Positions 1 through 8,589 are shown, numbered from the stretch's first letter. The stretch: DNA of 64,000 nucleotides from Palsa-1150 sp964531095 (GCA_964531095.1 CAZHED010000017.1:36366-100365), one strand, 5' to 3'. Notes: generated by a model not told the origin, from the letters alone. Program-made: numbers and translations.

Positions 1-441
1 GCGGTCGCCGTGCACCTCCCGGCTGGATACGAAACGCGGGTCGTCGACTTCGTCGCCGCACTCGAAGACGTGGAAATCATCCCGCTTCGTCGCGCGCGCG
101 TGGTCATCAACGAGCGCACGGGGACGATCGTCGCCGGAGGCGACGTTCGCCTAGCGCCCGTCGCGGTCGTTCACGGGAGCTTGACGATCGTCGTCAAAGA
201 AACGCCGGTGGCCTCGCAACCTACCGCGCCGTTCGGACAGGGGACGACGGTGGTCACACCGCGCACCGAGATCAGCGCCAACGAAGGCAACCGCTCGATC
301 GTATACGTGCCCGCGGCGCCTACGCTCGCGGACGTGGCGTCGGCCCTGGGAACGCTCGGCCTGTCGCCTCGTGAGATGGCAAGCGTCCTGCAAGCGCTAC
401 GGGGTGCAGGAGCCCTCGAAGCAGAGGTGGTGGTCGAATGA
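1..441 (+). CDS. flgI: Flagellar P-ring protein FlgI, C-terminal part (5' end outside window)
   Basis: The frame is open from base 1, so this is the last 146 residues of a longer protein. The sequence has the FlgI C-terminus: a segment with VVINERTGTIVAGGDVRLAPVA, a VVKETP stretch, and the closing pattern of a short helix that begins LADVASALGTLGLSPREM. FlgI is secreted to the periplasm and polymerises into the P ring, the bushing of the flagellar rod in the peptidoglycan layer. The stop codon overlaps the flgJ start (ATGA), so the two are translationally coupled. The signal peptide would lie upstream of the window. The family call is secure from the conserved C-terminal block and the neighbours. 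Confidence 0.93.
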   Translation, partial: AVAVHLPAGYETRVVDFVAALEDVEIIPLRRARVVINERTGTIVAGGDVRLAPVAVVHGSLTIVVKETPVASQPTAPFGQGTTVVTPRTEISANEGNRSIVYVPAAPTLADVASALGTLGLSPREMASVLQALRGAGALEAEVVVE

Positions 442-746
442 GCAACGGTATCTTACCCATCGTCGCGGCCCCGGGCGCAGGCCAGCCAGCGACCGATCCG
501 CGCATCGCAAAGCTGCGGCACGCCGCCGGCGAATTCGAGTCGTTGCTCGTCAAACAGCTGCTGACGGCGGCCAAGATCGGCGGCGCTGGAGGCGACGAAA
601 AAGCGAGCGGATACGCAGATATGGCGGTGGACGCGCTGGCTTCGTCCATCGAACGCGGTGGCGGCTTGGGGTTGGCGCACCGCATCGAGCAGGCGATCGC
701 GCACGGCGTTCCATCGGGAACGTCAAACCCACACAAAGGCGGGTAA
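438..746 (+). CDS. flgJ: FlgJ rod-binding protein, short form without muramidase domain
   Basis: 102 residues matching the N-terminal rod-binding domain of FlgJ (LRHAAGEFESLLVKQLLTAA near residues 26-45, then YADMAVDALASSIERGGGLG near 61-80). Enteric FlgJ is about 310 residues and carries a C-terminal peptidoglycan hydrolase. That domain is absent here, as in many delta-proteobacteria and alpha-proteobacteria, where a separate enzyme opens the wall. The role is scaffolding or capping of the periplasmic rod. The ATG overlaps the flgI stop by four bases. The function is known for the family, and the missing hydrolase is seen directly. Confidence 0.9.
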   Translation: MSNGILPIVAAPGAGQPATDPRIAKLRHAAGEFESLLVKQLLTAAKIGGAGGDEKASGYADMAVDALASSIERGGGLGLAHRIEQAIAHGVPSGTSNPHKGG

Positions 747-750
747 AGAC

Positions 751-777
751 TAAAGGTCGCCGCGAGTCCGCCGTTCT
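751..777 (+). promoter_or_regulatory. Candidate sigma-28 (FliA) promoter of flgM
   Basis: TAAAGGTC (751-758), 11 bases, then GCCGTTCT (770-777). Enteric FliA promoters read TAAAGTTT-N11-GCCGATAA, so the TAAAG and GCCG cores and their exact spacing are kept. It lies in the gap after flgJ and about 38 bases before the flgM start. The same arrangement recurs at 4442-4468. Confidence 0.55.
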
Positions 778-815
778 GCCTGATCGCAGGCATAGAACTT
801 CGCGAGGGAGCCGGG

Positions 816-1103
816 ATGCGCATTGTTGACACGTACGGCAGGTTCAACGTTGGTGGTGCGGAGACGGCGAAGAAGGGAGCCGCAGCGGGAGCTGCGCCGA
901 AAGCGGACGCAGACGACGCAAAGGGAGCAGCAAGCTCAGGAGGCGACGCGGTGACCGTCTCGGCGCAGGCGCTCGAGCTCGCGCAAAAGGCGTCGGCGAG
1001 CGCAGACGCGGCGAAGGTCGACAAGCTGCGGGGCGCCATTCAGAACGGCACGTTTCAGATTGACCGCCAGGCGATCGCACAACGCCTAGTCGATGGAGGA
1101 TAG
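816..1103 (+). CDS. flgM: Anti-sigma-28 factor FlgM
   Basis: 95 residues. The N-terminal two thirds is a low-complexity Ala/Lys/Asp linker. The C-terminus carries the FlgM core (VDKLRGAIQNGTFQIDRQAI, then AQRLVDGG), which binds sigma-28 and keeps it inactive until the hook is finished and FlgM is exported. The start is supported by GAGGGAG about 6 bases upstream. It is preceded by a sigma-28-type promoter, the usual autoregulatory arrangement. flgN follows 8 bases downstream. Confidence 0.88.
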   Translation: MRIVDTYGRFNVGGAETAKKGAAAGAAPKADADDAKGAASSGGDAVTVSAQALELAQKASASADAAKVDKLRGAIQNGTFQIDRQAIAQRLVDGG

Positions 1104-1111
1104 GGCAAGCC

Positions 1112-1447
1112 ATGAGCAGCGACGCGATCACTGAGCTCGAACAGCTTCTTCGCGAAGAGCGTGAAGCGATCCGCCAGCTCGATAGCGCGCGCGTGCTCTC
1201 GTACGCCGAACGAAAAGAGGCGCTGGTCGGCGCCCTGAAGCAGGGCGGGGCGGGCCTATCCGCAGACAACGCCGCGCGCCTTCGCGCCCTCGCCCCCGCT
1301 TTGCGGCACAACAGCGTCCTTCTCGCGCACGCGCGCGACGTGCTGCGCGACGCGCTCGTGGCCGTGCGGGCCGAGCTGAGCCCCGCGCTACCGACCCAGC
1401 CGCGATCGCCCGCGCCCATCCCGCGGATCATTTCGGTGCGAGGCTGA
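1112..1447 (+). CDS. flgN: FlgN-like flagellar export chaperone
   Basis: 111 residues, mostly helical, with the FlgN-type pattern of a heptad-like N-terminus (LEQLLREEREAIRQLDSARV) followed by a KEALVGAL segment. FlgN chaperones the hook-filament junction proteins FlgK and FlgL to the flagellar type III export gate. FlgN proteins diverge strongly, so the call rests as much on position (directly between flgM and flgK) as on sequence. It ends one base before the flgK start, which indicates coupled expression with its clients. Confidence 0.75.
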   Translation: MSSDAITELEQLLREEREAIRQLDSARVLSYAERKEALVGALKQGGAGLSADNAARLRALAPALRHNSVLLAHARDVLRDALVAVRAELSPALPTQPRSPAPIPRIISVRG

Positions 1448-1448
1448 A

Positions 1449-2843
1449 ATGGCCGCTTCTCTCTCGGCTCTGCTCGGTACGATGCAAGACGCGCTGGCGG
1501 CGCAGCAGGCCGGCCTCGACGTCACCGGGCAAAACATCACCAACGTCAACACGCCCGGCTATGTCAAGCGCAGCGCCGTCCTCGAGTCGCGCGCCGTATT
1601 GCCGGGGAGCGACGGCGGCGTCGACGTGGCGGAGATCCAGCGGGCCTTCGACTCGTTCACCTACTCCCAGGTGCTCACCGAGCACGGACAGAAATCCGCG
1701 GCCGACGCGCGCAGCAGCTCGCTCGGCGAGGCGCAGGCCATAGTTGCGCCCCAGGGCGGCGGCTCGGTCAGCGACGCGATGAACGCGTTCTTCTCGTCGC
1801 TCCAGGCGCTCACGGCGAACCCGGGCGACCCGTCCGTGCGCTCCGCGGTGCTCGCAAACGCCACGCAGCTGTCGCAGAGCTTCTCGACCACGGCAAACGG
1901 CCTGGCCCAAGAGCAAAGCGCCCTCTACTCGCAGGCGCAGGGAACCGCGAGTGCGCTGAACCAAGACCTGACCCAGATCGCGAAGCTCAATGCGCAGATC
2001 GCCCAGGCGCAGGGAACTGGAGACAGCGCCCCCGATCTTCGCGACAAGCGCGATTCGCTCGTGAGCACCGTGGCGGACGCCATCGGGGCGAGGGTCGTGC
2101 CCGACCCGTCCGGGACCGTCACACTCTTTGCGGCGGGCACCGTGCTGGTAAGCGGCGACAAGGCGGCGACGCTCGGTGTGTCGCTCGACACCGCGGGGGC
2201 GATGAAGTTCACCGTGGCCAACCCTGGCGGCGCTCCCCTCGACGTGACCGCGGGGGTCACCGACGGCACGCTCGGGGGCCTGCGCGAAGCGCGCGACGTC
2301 GACATCGCGCAGACCGCCACGCAGCTCGATCAGCTCGCGTACAATTTTGCCAACAACGTGAACTCCGTCCACTCGACCGGCTACGGGCTCGACGGCGCCA
2401 CCGGGCGCCCGCTTTTCGCGCCACCGGCGTCGGTCGCCGGCGCTGCGGCCAGCATGGCGGTCGACCCTTCGGTCGCGGGGCAACCCGGCAACATCGCCGC
2501 CGCGGCGAACGCGCTAGACGTTCCGGGCGGCAACGACATAGCGGTCCAGCTCGCGCAGATCGCGTCGCAGCCGCTCGGCGCCGGCGGTCCGCCTGCCCAG
2601 CAGTTCGCGTCGATCGCGTCCCAGCTGGGTAGCGCGAAGTCGGCGGCAGACACGGATGCCGCGACTCGGGCCGACATGGTGACCCAAGCCGAGAACCTGA
2701 ACAGCAGCGCCAGCGGCGTGTCGCTCAACGAGGAGATGGTCAACCTGACGCGTTTTCAGCAGGCCTTCCAGGCCGCCACGCGCGTGCTGCAGGTGACTGA
2801 CAGCCTGCTCGGCGACTTCATGACTGCGATGTCAACCGCGTGA
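1449..2843 (+). CDS. flgK: Flagellar hook-associated protein 1 FlgK
   Basis: 464 residues with both conserved ends of FlgK. The N-terminus has the rod/hook-family motif (LDVTGQNITNVNTPGYVKR, residues about 24-42). The C-terminus has the coiled-coil half NLTRFQQAFQAATRVLQVTD. FlgK forms the first junction ring between hook and filament. The length is at the short end for the family because the variable surface domain is small. It lies in the order flgM-flgN-flgK-flgL with a 16-base gap to flgL. Confidence 0.95.
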   Translation: MAASLSALLGTMQDALAAQQAGLDVTGQNITNVNTPGYVKRSAVLESRAVLPGSDGGVDVAEIQRAFDSFTYSQVLTEHGQKSAADARSSSLGEAQAIVAPQGGGSVSDAMNAFFSSLQALTANPGDPSVRSAVLANATQLSQSFSTTANGLAQEQSALYSQAQGTASALNQDLTQIAKLNAQIAQAQGTGDSAPDLRDKRDSLVSTVADAIGARVVPDPSGTVTLFAAGTVLVSGDKAATLGVSLDTAGAMKFTVANPGGAPLDVTAGVTDGTLGGLREARDVDIAQTATQLDQLAYNFANNVNSVHSTGYGLDGATGRPLFAPPASVAGAAASMAVDPSVAGQPGNIAAAANALDVPGGNDIAVQLAQIASQPLGAGGPPAQQFASIASQLGSAKSAADTDAATRADMVTQAENLNSSASGVSLNEEMVNLTRFQQAFQAATRVLQVTDSLLGDFMTAMSTA

Positions 2844-2859
2844 CGAGAGGCCGGCGCGC

Positions 2860-3741
2860 ATGCGTATCACCGAAGCAATGAACCTGAACAGCGTGCTCGA
2901 GTCCGAGTCACGCGTCTCCGAGCGCATGGCGCAGCTCACCCAGATGGCGTCTTCCGGGCTGCGCGTATCGCAGCCGTCCGACGATCCGGCGGCCTACGCG
3001 TCGATCGTCCAGCGGGACGCGGGGATCGCGACGATGCAGGCGCGCAAGTCCGCGGCGACGGCGGCGGCTGGCGACCTCGACCTCGCCGGCAGCGTTCTGA
3101 ATCAAGCGACGAGCCTGATCCAGAAGGCGCGGGCCTTGGCGGTCGAAGAGGCGAATGGCACCCAAGACGCGGCGTCACGCGCCAACGCCGCCACCGAAGT
3201 CGACTCGCTGCGACAGCAGCTCCTGGCCCTGGCGAACACCAAGGGCAGCACGGCGTACTTGTTCGGCGGCACGAAGACGGGTGCGCCCCCGTTCGATTCG
3301 TCCGGAAACTTCATCGGTAACAGCGGCGTGACCCATGTCGAGATCGCCGACGGGGTGCTCGCCGTCTCGAACGCGAACGGCGCCCAAGCTTTCGGCGCCT
3401 CGGGCGGGCGCGACGTTCTCGCGGATCTGCAGACCCTTTCGTCGGCGCTGACGTCCAACGACCCGACCGCGATCCAGGCATCGATCGGCAACATGGACGC
3501 CTCCCACGCGCAAATCGTGGCCGCGCAAGTGGACACCGGCGAGCGCGCCGATCGCCTACACTCTGCCAGCGACGCGATGGGCACCGCGCTAACTCAGATG
3601 CAGGTGGCGCGCGCCCCCGTGGCCGACGCCGACGCAGCGACGACGCTTTCGAACCTCGAGGCGGCGCAGACCGCGTACCAGGCCGCCCTTCAAGTCAACA
3701 AACAGATCTTGTCGCTCTCATTGGCCCAGGCGGGCGGATAA
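2860..3741 (+). CDS. flgL: Flagellar hook-associated protein 3 FlgL
   Basis: 293 residues with the flagellin-like N-terminus (MRITEAMNLNSVLESESRVS, then SSGLRVSQPSDDPAAYA near residues 31-47) and a C-terminal flagellin helix (LEAAQTAYQAALQVNKQILS). FlgL forms the second hook-filament junction ring and is exported with FlgK by FlgN. It is followed 15 bases later by csrA, so the junction genes and the post-transcriptional flagellin regulators share one transcript. Confidence 0.95.
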   Translation: MRITEAMNLNSVLESESRVSERMAQLTQMASSGLRVSQPSDDPAAYASIVQRDAGIATMQARKSAATAAAGDLDLAGSVLNQATSLIQKARALAVEEANGTQDAASRANAATEVDSLRQQLLALANTKGSTAYLFGGTKTGAPPFDSSGNFIGNSGVTHVEIADGVLAVSNANGAQAFGASGGRDVLADLQTLSSALTSNDPTAIQASIGNMDASHAQIVAAQVDTGERADRLHSASDAMGTALTQMQVARAPVADADAATTLSNLEAAQTAYQAALQVNKQILSLSLAQAGG

Positions 3742-3756
3742 AGAAAGGCACGCCGC

Positions 3757-4008
3757 ATGCTTATCCTGCAACGAAGAGTGGGGCAGCGGATTGTCGTGAG
3801 CGGAGGAATCGAGATCACAGTGACGTCGGTTTCAAAGCGAGGCGTACGCCTCGCGGTGAGCGCGCCTCCGGGCGTGACCGTTCTGCGCGGAGAAGTGTAC
3901 GACGACGTGGCCCAGGCCAATGCCCGAGCCGCCGACTCCGAAGGCGCAGAGCTCGACGAGGATTCAAGAGCCCCTCAAGGAGATCATGATGCGTGTAGTA
4001 GGGACTAG
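3757..4008 (+). CDS. csrA: Carbon storage/translation regulator CsrA
   Basis: 83 residues. The first 55 match the CsrA beta-barrel (MLILQRRVGQRIVV, EITVTSVSKRGVRLAVSAP, LRGEVYDDV). CsrA binds GGA motifs in mRNA leaders, including flagellin mRNA. Its flagellar partner FliW is encoded next and overlaps it by 20 bases. The 25-residue acidic tail after the core overlaps the fliW start region and may exist mainly for coupling. The pairing with fliW supports a FliW-CsrA-flagellin homeostasis switch as described in Bacillus and Campylobacter. Confidence 0.93.
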   Translation: MLILQRRVGQRIVVSGGIEITVTSVSKRGVRLAVSAPPGVTVLRGEVYDDVAQANARAADSEGAELDEDSRAPQGDHDACSRD

Positions 4009-4438
4009 ATTCGGAGAAATTGAGCTCGACGACGCCAAGACGATCGTCTTCTCGCGTGGCCTGATCGGCTTTCCCGAGGCGAGGCGCTACGTCCTCCTCG
4101 AGCCACGCGGCGCGGGGCACGTGGCGTGGCTGCAGTCGCTAGACATGCCGGAGCTCGCGTTCCCGGTGGTGAACGGCGGCGCCATCGCGGGGTCCTACCC
4201 CGAGCCCGCCCCGGAGAAGCTGGCGCACGATGCGGGCATCGCGGCCTCGGACTTAGCGGTCCTCGTCATCGTCGCCGCGACCAAAGGCAAAGGGCTCGTC
4301 GCCAACCTCTTGGCGCCGCTTGTCGTCGACCTCGAGTCCCGATCGGGCGCGCAAGTCGTCCTCGACCCCACCCAGTACGCCGCGGCTGTGCCGCTCACGC
4401 TGGGCGGTGCATTGGCGCAGACGACGGACGCTCGCTAA
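3989..4438 (+). CDS. fliW: Flagellar assembly factor FliW
   Basis: 149 residues from the ATG at 3989, chosen because AAGGAG (3977-3982) is 6 bases upstream. An ATG at 3986 is too close to it. FliW motifs are visible: FGEIELDDAKTIVFSRGLIG near the start, FPEARRYVLLE, and DLAVLVIVAA. FliW binds either flagellin or CsrA and so ties flagellin synthesis to its export. The gene overlaps the 3' end of csrA, consistent with coupled translation and a fixed CsrA:FliW ratio. Confidence 0.93.
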   Translation: MRVVGTRFGEIELDDAKTIVFSRGLIGFPEARRYVLLEPRGAGHVAWLQSLDMPELAFPVVNGGAIAGSYPEPAPEKLAHDAGIAASDLAVLVIVAATKGKGLVANLLAPLVVDLESRSGAQVVLDPTQYAAAVPLTLGGALAQTTDAR

Positions 4439-4441
4439 CAC

Positions 4442-4468
4442 TAAAGCTTGTCGCTCGGCCGCCGTTCG
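4442..4468 (+). promoter_or_regulatory. Candidate sigma-28 promoter upstream of the unknown flagellar-cluster gene
   Basis: TAAAGCTT (4442-4449), 11 bases, GCCGTTCG (4461-4468). It has the same cores and spacing as the flgM promoter at 751-777, sharing the extended ACTAAAG and GCCGTTC strings. It starts 3 bases after the fliW stop and ends 18 bases before the GTG start at 4487. Confidence 0.55.
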
Positions 4469-4486
4469 CTCCTCTTGGAGGCGCGC

Positions 4487-5626
4487 GTGGCACTCGCTCA
4501 AGAGTCATTCTCGATGCCGGCCGATGTCGCGGAACAGCGCGACGAGGTCGGTGCTCGGCGGCCAAGCCGTCCGGGGCGCGCCCGCAGAGCTGCGGACCGG
4601 GCGTCGGCGACCGGCCTGTCGGATCGCGGGCGAGCGCCGGACGAAGGCCAGCTGGCGCGCATGGTGCGCGAGCTGCACGAGCTGGAGGACACGGTGGTCG
4701 CGAAGCTGGCGGCGGCCGAGCGGCTGCTGGTGCAACTCGAATCGCGGCGGATCCACGAAGACGGTGGCTACGCCTCCCGCGCCGAGTTCGAAGAAAGAAT
4801 GCTCGCTTGCACCCCTGTGCTGCGGGCGATGCGCGACGCGGTACCACCCTCGACGACGCCGAGCGCAAAGCTGAGCGTCGCCAAGCGCGACCCGACAGAC
4901 GCCCGGGCGCGGCAGACCAAGGCCCTGACCGCGATCGCACGAGCGCTCGACCGCCTGCGCGGCCTCGACGGGGAGATCTACCAGTCTGCGGCCACCGCCC
5001 GCACGACGCTCAGCGCGATCGAGGGAATGCGCATTTTCGATGAGTGCGGCTACGCGTCGTTCGAAGAATTCCTCGAGCGAGCGCTCGGGCCGAGCCCGGT
5101 CCTGGCGAGCGTCGTCGCGCTTGTGGCGAGCGGCTCGACCGCCGAGCAAGCCGGACAACCCCAGGCGCAGGCCGAGATCTCCGGCGAGGCGCACGACCCA
5201 GGCGATGCCTCCGAGGCACCCTTCGGGGAGCCCACGACCAGTCTCTTCGACGAGTCACCTCCACCCTTTGCGCAGTCGCTCGACGCGGGGGCCGCGGCCG
5301 GGACGACCGCGGCGGGCGCCGAAGGAGACTCCAGGCAAGCAGCGGCGGACGCGGCGGAAGCGAGCGCATCGCGCGCGCCCGGTCGGCGTCGCCTCGCGGG
5401 CATCGTCGTCTCGGTGGTCATGTGTGCGGCGGCGACGGTAGCCGGCGCTGCCGCGGGAGTCTGGAGCGGGATGGCCGCGAGTGGCCACGGCGCAACGGAG
5501 GCGACGGCCGACGCCTCGGCCGCACCGCAGCTGTCGAACCCGATGGGTGTGCCGGAACCGTCGGCGCCCGCCCGTCCGGCCGGGGGGCCTCACGCGTCGC
5601 CCCAGCACGGCTCGGCCGAGCGATAG
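4487..5626 (+). CDS. Unknown repeat protein with one membrane anchor, flagellar-cluster associated
   Basis: About 379 residues. I chose the GTG at 4487 because GGAGG (4477-4481) is 5 bases upstream; a TTG at 4448 would lie inside the promoter. No family recognised. Two copies of a helical module are visible: one contains RIHEDGGYASRAEFEERML, the other RIFDECGYASFEEFLERAL, each ending in PVL and preceded by a coiled-coil-like stretch. A long acidic, Ala-rich linker leads to one C-terminal transmembrane segment (GIVVSVVMCAAATVAGAAAG) and a Pro-rich tail. The GYxSFxEFxER pattern resembles helices seen in various myxobacterial proteins, but I cannot assign a fold. The sigma-28 promoter suggests a motility or filament-stage role. 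Topology and function are inference. Confidence 0.8.
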   Translation: MALAQESFSMPADVAEQRDEVGARRPSRPGRARRAADRASATGLSDRGRAPDEGQLARMVRELHELEDTVVAKLAAAERLLVQLESRRIHEDGGYASRAEFEERMLACTPVLRAMRDAVPPSTTPSAKLSVAKRDPTDARARQTKALTAIARALDRLRGLDGEIYQSAATARTTLSAIEGMRIFDECGYASFEEFLERALGPSPVLASVVALVASGSTAEQAGQPQAQAEISGEAHDPGDASEAPFGEPTTSLFDESPPPFAQSLDAGAAAGTTAAGAEGDSRQAAADAAEASASRAPGRRRLAGIVVSVVMCAAATVAGAAAGVWSGMAASGHGATEATADASAAPQLSNPMGVPEPSAPARPAGGPHASPQHGSAER

Positions 5627-5708
5627 AGCGGCCCTACGGACCCATCCCTCTTCGTCTCCGAAGAGCAAGCCCGAGGCTCCACTAGACCTCCTCGAAGGGC
5701 TCCGCGCG

Positions 5709-8369
5709 TCAGGGCGGGGAGACGCGCGCGCCCACGTCGACCCTGCGCCGCAGCCGGACGTCGGCCGACGACGCGGCGGCGAGAATCTCATACGATCCCG
5801 CCTCGACCGACCACTCTTTCTTGCCGTCGTCCCAATACGCGAATGCGCGCGGCTCGAGCGTGACCGAGACGGGTTTGGTTTCACCCGGCGCGAGCTCAAC
5901 ACGCGCGAATCCCTTGAGCTCTTTCGGGGGGCGCGGAACGCTCGACTTGGGCGGCGCGACATAGACCTCGACGATCTCGCTCCCGTCCCGCTTGCCGGTA
6001 TTTCTCACGTGGAGGGTCACGGTCATCGAGCCATCCGACGACGGCGAGACGTCCAGATCCGAATACTCGAACGTCGTATAGCCGAGCCCAAAACCGAACG
6101 GGAATTGGGGCGCCACTTTCTTCGCTTCGAAGCCGCGATATCCGACGAAGACGCCCTCGGTATACGGAGTCTTCCCGTTCTGATTGAGGTTGTAGTACGG
6201 GGCGCTCGGATAATCTTCGTATCGCCTGGCGAATGTGACCGGCAACTTGCCCGACGGGTTTACGTCACCGAAGAGCACGTCGGCCAGGGCGCGACCGCCT
6301 TCCTGACCCGGATACCACGCCCATACGAGCGCGGACACCCGGTCGAGGAACGACTGCAGGTCGACGGCACCACCGGCGTCGGCGACGACGATCGTGCGGT
6401 GGTTTGCAGCCGCCGCGAGGCGGATCGTCTCGATCTGCGCAGGCGGCAACGTGAACGGTCGGTCGCTGTCTTCGGCCTCGACCAGCCCTCGCTGGCGAGC
6501 CCACGACGGAGGCCAGCGCCCGTCGAAAGGCGCCCGCAGACTATTGGTCTCTGCCGCCTGCCCGAAGCCGACGCTGACGATGACGACATCGGCCTGGCGA
6601 GCGAGCGCCGACACGTCTGCGCCGCCTTCGAAGGACGGCGCCTTGGCGTCGAGCTCCGGCCCAAACCCGAACTGGGCGATGGCCCCGCCGCCGCCCTGAT
6701 AGTACTCGACGACCACGGCGTGACGTCCCGGATTCAGATCGAGGGTGACGGTATTGGTCTTCGCGGGATGCTGGCTCCAGTCGTCGATCACCCGCCTCTG
6801 ATCGACGAAGACGCGGACGCCGTCATCCGTATTGGTCATCAGCTCGTAGCGACCTGCCTTGGTGACCGCGACTTCACCGGTCCAACGGATCGAGAAGTTC
6901 TCCGCGGGCAACCCTGGCCCGGGGGGCTGGGGAAGACCCCCTTCCGTTCGGTAGTTGATGCGGTCGACTTTGCTCGTCGCGATGGGATTGCCGGCGAGCT
7001 CCGTTCCCACAAAAACGGCTTGATCGACAGGACCGGCGAAGCAAGCCTGACCCATGAGCGCATACTCGGCCAATTGGCGCACGCCAGGGTGGTAGTCCAC
7101 TCGCACGGACGGCGCGCTCTGCTTGACGCCGTCGAGCAGGCTGATTGCGTGCATCGGGGTGACGAACGCGCTGCCATACCCGCCGGAAACGGCGGGGTCG
7201 GCGTTGGGCCCGATGACCGCGATGCGTTTGATCTTGGCTCGATCGAGGGGCAGGAGCGCGTTGGCGTTCTTGAGGAGGACCACGCTGCGACGGGCCGATT
7301 CGAGCGCCGCTGCGGAGCTCTGGGGATCATCGAGCGGAATGTCGTCTCGCTTCTGGAGACGATCCAGAAACCCGGCAGCGGCGATCGTCCGCAAGATGCG
7401 CAGGACTTTCTCGTCGATCGAGGCAAGGTCGATCTTGTGCTCCGATAGAAGCGGAAGCATGAGCGCGCGGTTCATGTACTTGCCCGAAGGCATCTCGAGG
7501 TCGCAACCGCCCGCCACCGCGCCGAGCGTGTCGTGCACGGCGCCCCAATCGGACATCACGATGCCGGAAAACCCCCACTCTTTCTTGAGAACGTCGCGAA
7601 TCAGCCATGAGTCGTGCGAGCAAAATGTCCCGTTGAGCAGGTTGTAAGCCGTCATCACGGACGACACGCCGCCCTCGCGGACCGCCCTCTCGAAGGCGGG
7701 AAAGTAAATCTCCCGCAGCGTTCGCTCGTCGATCTCCGAGCTCACATGGTTTCGGTCCCACTCTTGGTTGTTGCCCGCGAAGTGCTTGACCGTCGCGAGC
7801 ACCCCTTCGCTCTGGACGCCGCGAATGAAAGCGGCGGCGGTCTTGCCGGCCAGCAGCGGGTCCTCCCCTAAGTACTCGAAGTTGCGACCGCCCAGCGGCG
7901 AACGGTGGATGTTGACGCCCGGCCCGAGCAAGATGTGAACGCCCCGCGCGCGGCAATCGCGCCCGATCGACTTTCCCACGCGCTCCGCCATCGCCGGGTC
8001 GAACGTCGCCGCCGTCGCCAGGGGCGCCGGGTAGGCCGTGCTGGGCCCCCAGTTGCGGCACCCCGCCGGCCCGTCGGACATCTTGATCTCCGGAATACCG
8101 AGGCGTGCAATGCCGCGAATGAAGAAATTGCGATCGCCTCCGAGATAATCGATTTTCTCCTCGAGCGTCATCCGGGCGAGAAGCGCCTTGGCTCGCTCGT
8201 CGGCGGGCAGCGATGGGGAGGGAAGCTCTTCGGGCGCGGCGGCGTCTGCGGGCACGCTGGCCGGCGCGGGCGGGGCCGGCGCGGGTGCTACCGACGCCAC
8301 CGGGCGGTTGGACGAGCACGCGGCGAGGAGAAAGGCCGCCGCGCCGGCGACGATGCGTGCGTTTTCCAT
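5709..8369 (-). CDS. Glycoside hydrolase family 3 beta-glucosidase, lipoprotein, with PA14 insert
   Basis: 886 residues from the ATG at 8369, which gives a clean lipoprotein signal with lipobox LLAAC (Cys18). Domain order: GH3 N-terminal barrel with the nucleophile motif VMSDWG (Asp274), GH3 C-terminal domain with a PA14 domain inserted in it (marked by YELMTNTDDGVRVFVDQRR and VVEYYQGGGG), then a fibronectin III-like domain at the C-terminus (VTLHVRNTGKRDGSEIVEVY). PA14 inserts in GH3 enzymes usually shape specificity for short beta-glucans or glycosides. The protein should sit in the outer membrane or periplasm and release glucose from beta-oligosaccharides. No polysaccharide-utilisation partners adjoin it. 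Confidence 0.93.
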   Translation of the reverse strand: MENARIVAGAAAFLLAACSSNRPVASVAPAPAPPAPASVPADAAAPEELPSPSLPADERAKALLARMTLEEKIDYLGGDRNFFIRGIARLGIPEIKMSDGPAGCRNWGPSTAYPAPLATAATFDPAMAERVGKSIGRDCRARGVHILLGPGVNIHRSPLGGRNFEYLGEDPLLAGKTAAAFIRGVQSEGVLATVKHFAGNNQEWDRNHVSSEIDERTLREIYFPAFERAVREGGVSSVMTAYNLLNGTFCSHDSWLIRDVLKKEWGFSGIVMSDWGAVHDTLGAVAGGCDLEMPSGKYMNRALMLPLLSEHKIDLASIDEKVLRILRTIAAAGFLDRLQKRDDIPLDDPQSSAAALESARRSVVLLKNANALLPLDRAKIKRIAVIGPNADPAVSGGYGSAFVTPMHAISLLDGVKQSAPSVRVDYHPGVRQLAEYALMGQACFAGPVDQAVFVGTELAGNPIATSKVDRINYRTEGGLPQPPGPGLPAENFSIRWTGEVAVTKAGRYELMTNTDDGVRVFVDQRRVIDDWSQHPAKTNTVTLDLNPGRHAVVVEYYQGGGGAIAQFGFGPELDAKAPSFEGGADVSALARQADVVIVSVGFGQAAETNSLRAPFDGRWPPSWARQRGLVEAEDSDRPFTLPPAQIETIRLAAAANHRTIVVADAGGAVDLQSFLDRVSALVWAWYPGQEGGRALADVLFGDVNPSGKLPVTFARRYEDYPSAPYYNLNQNGKTPYTEGVFVGYRGFEAKKVAPQFPFGFGLGYTTFEYSDLDVSPSSDGSMTVTLHVRNTGKRDGSEIVEVYVAPPKSSVPRPPKELKGFARVELAPGETKPVSVTLEPRAFAYWDDGKKEWSVEAGSYEILAAASSADVRLRRRVDVGARVSPP

Positions 8370-8589
8370 GCGTTCGCCGCCACCAGTACAGTACTCGGGC
8401 GTCGAGATCCATGACGCGCGGCACGAGCACGTAGTTGCGCCAGGGGCTACCCTACGTTTCGCCCCCCTCATTGACGGCGGGCGCCACCTGATGGTAGCGC
8501 ACCCCGCTCCCCCGTCCTCCAGGACCTCCATGGCCCGAACAGCACCCTCCGGCTCAGCCGCCCACATCGCCCCCGCCACATCAACACCC

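Noticed and set aside
1428..2483. Long minus-strand open frame opposite flgK
   Set aside because: It is the antisense of a well-supported flagellar gene, is Arg/Gly-rich without recognisable motifs, and is expected at this GC.
4448..4486. TTG start for the unknown flagellar-cluster protein
   Set aside because: It lies within the sigma-28 promoter, while the GTG at 4487 has a well-spaced GGAGG.
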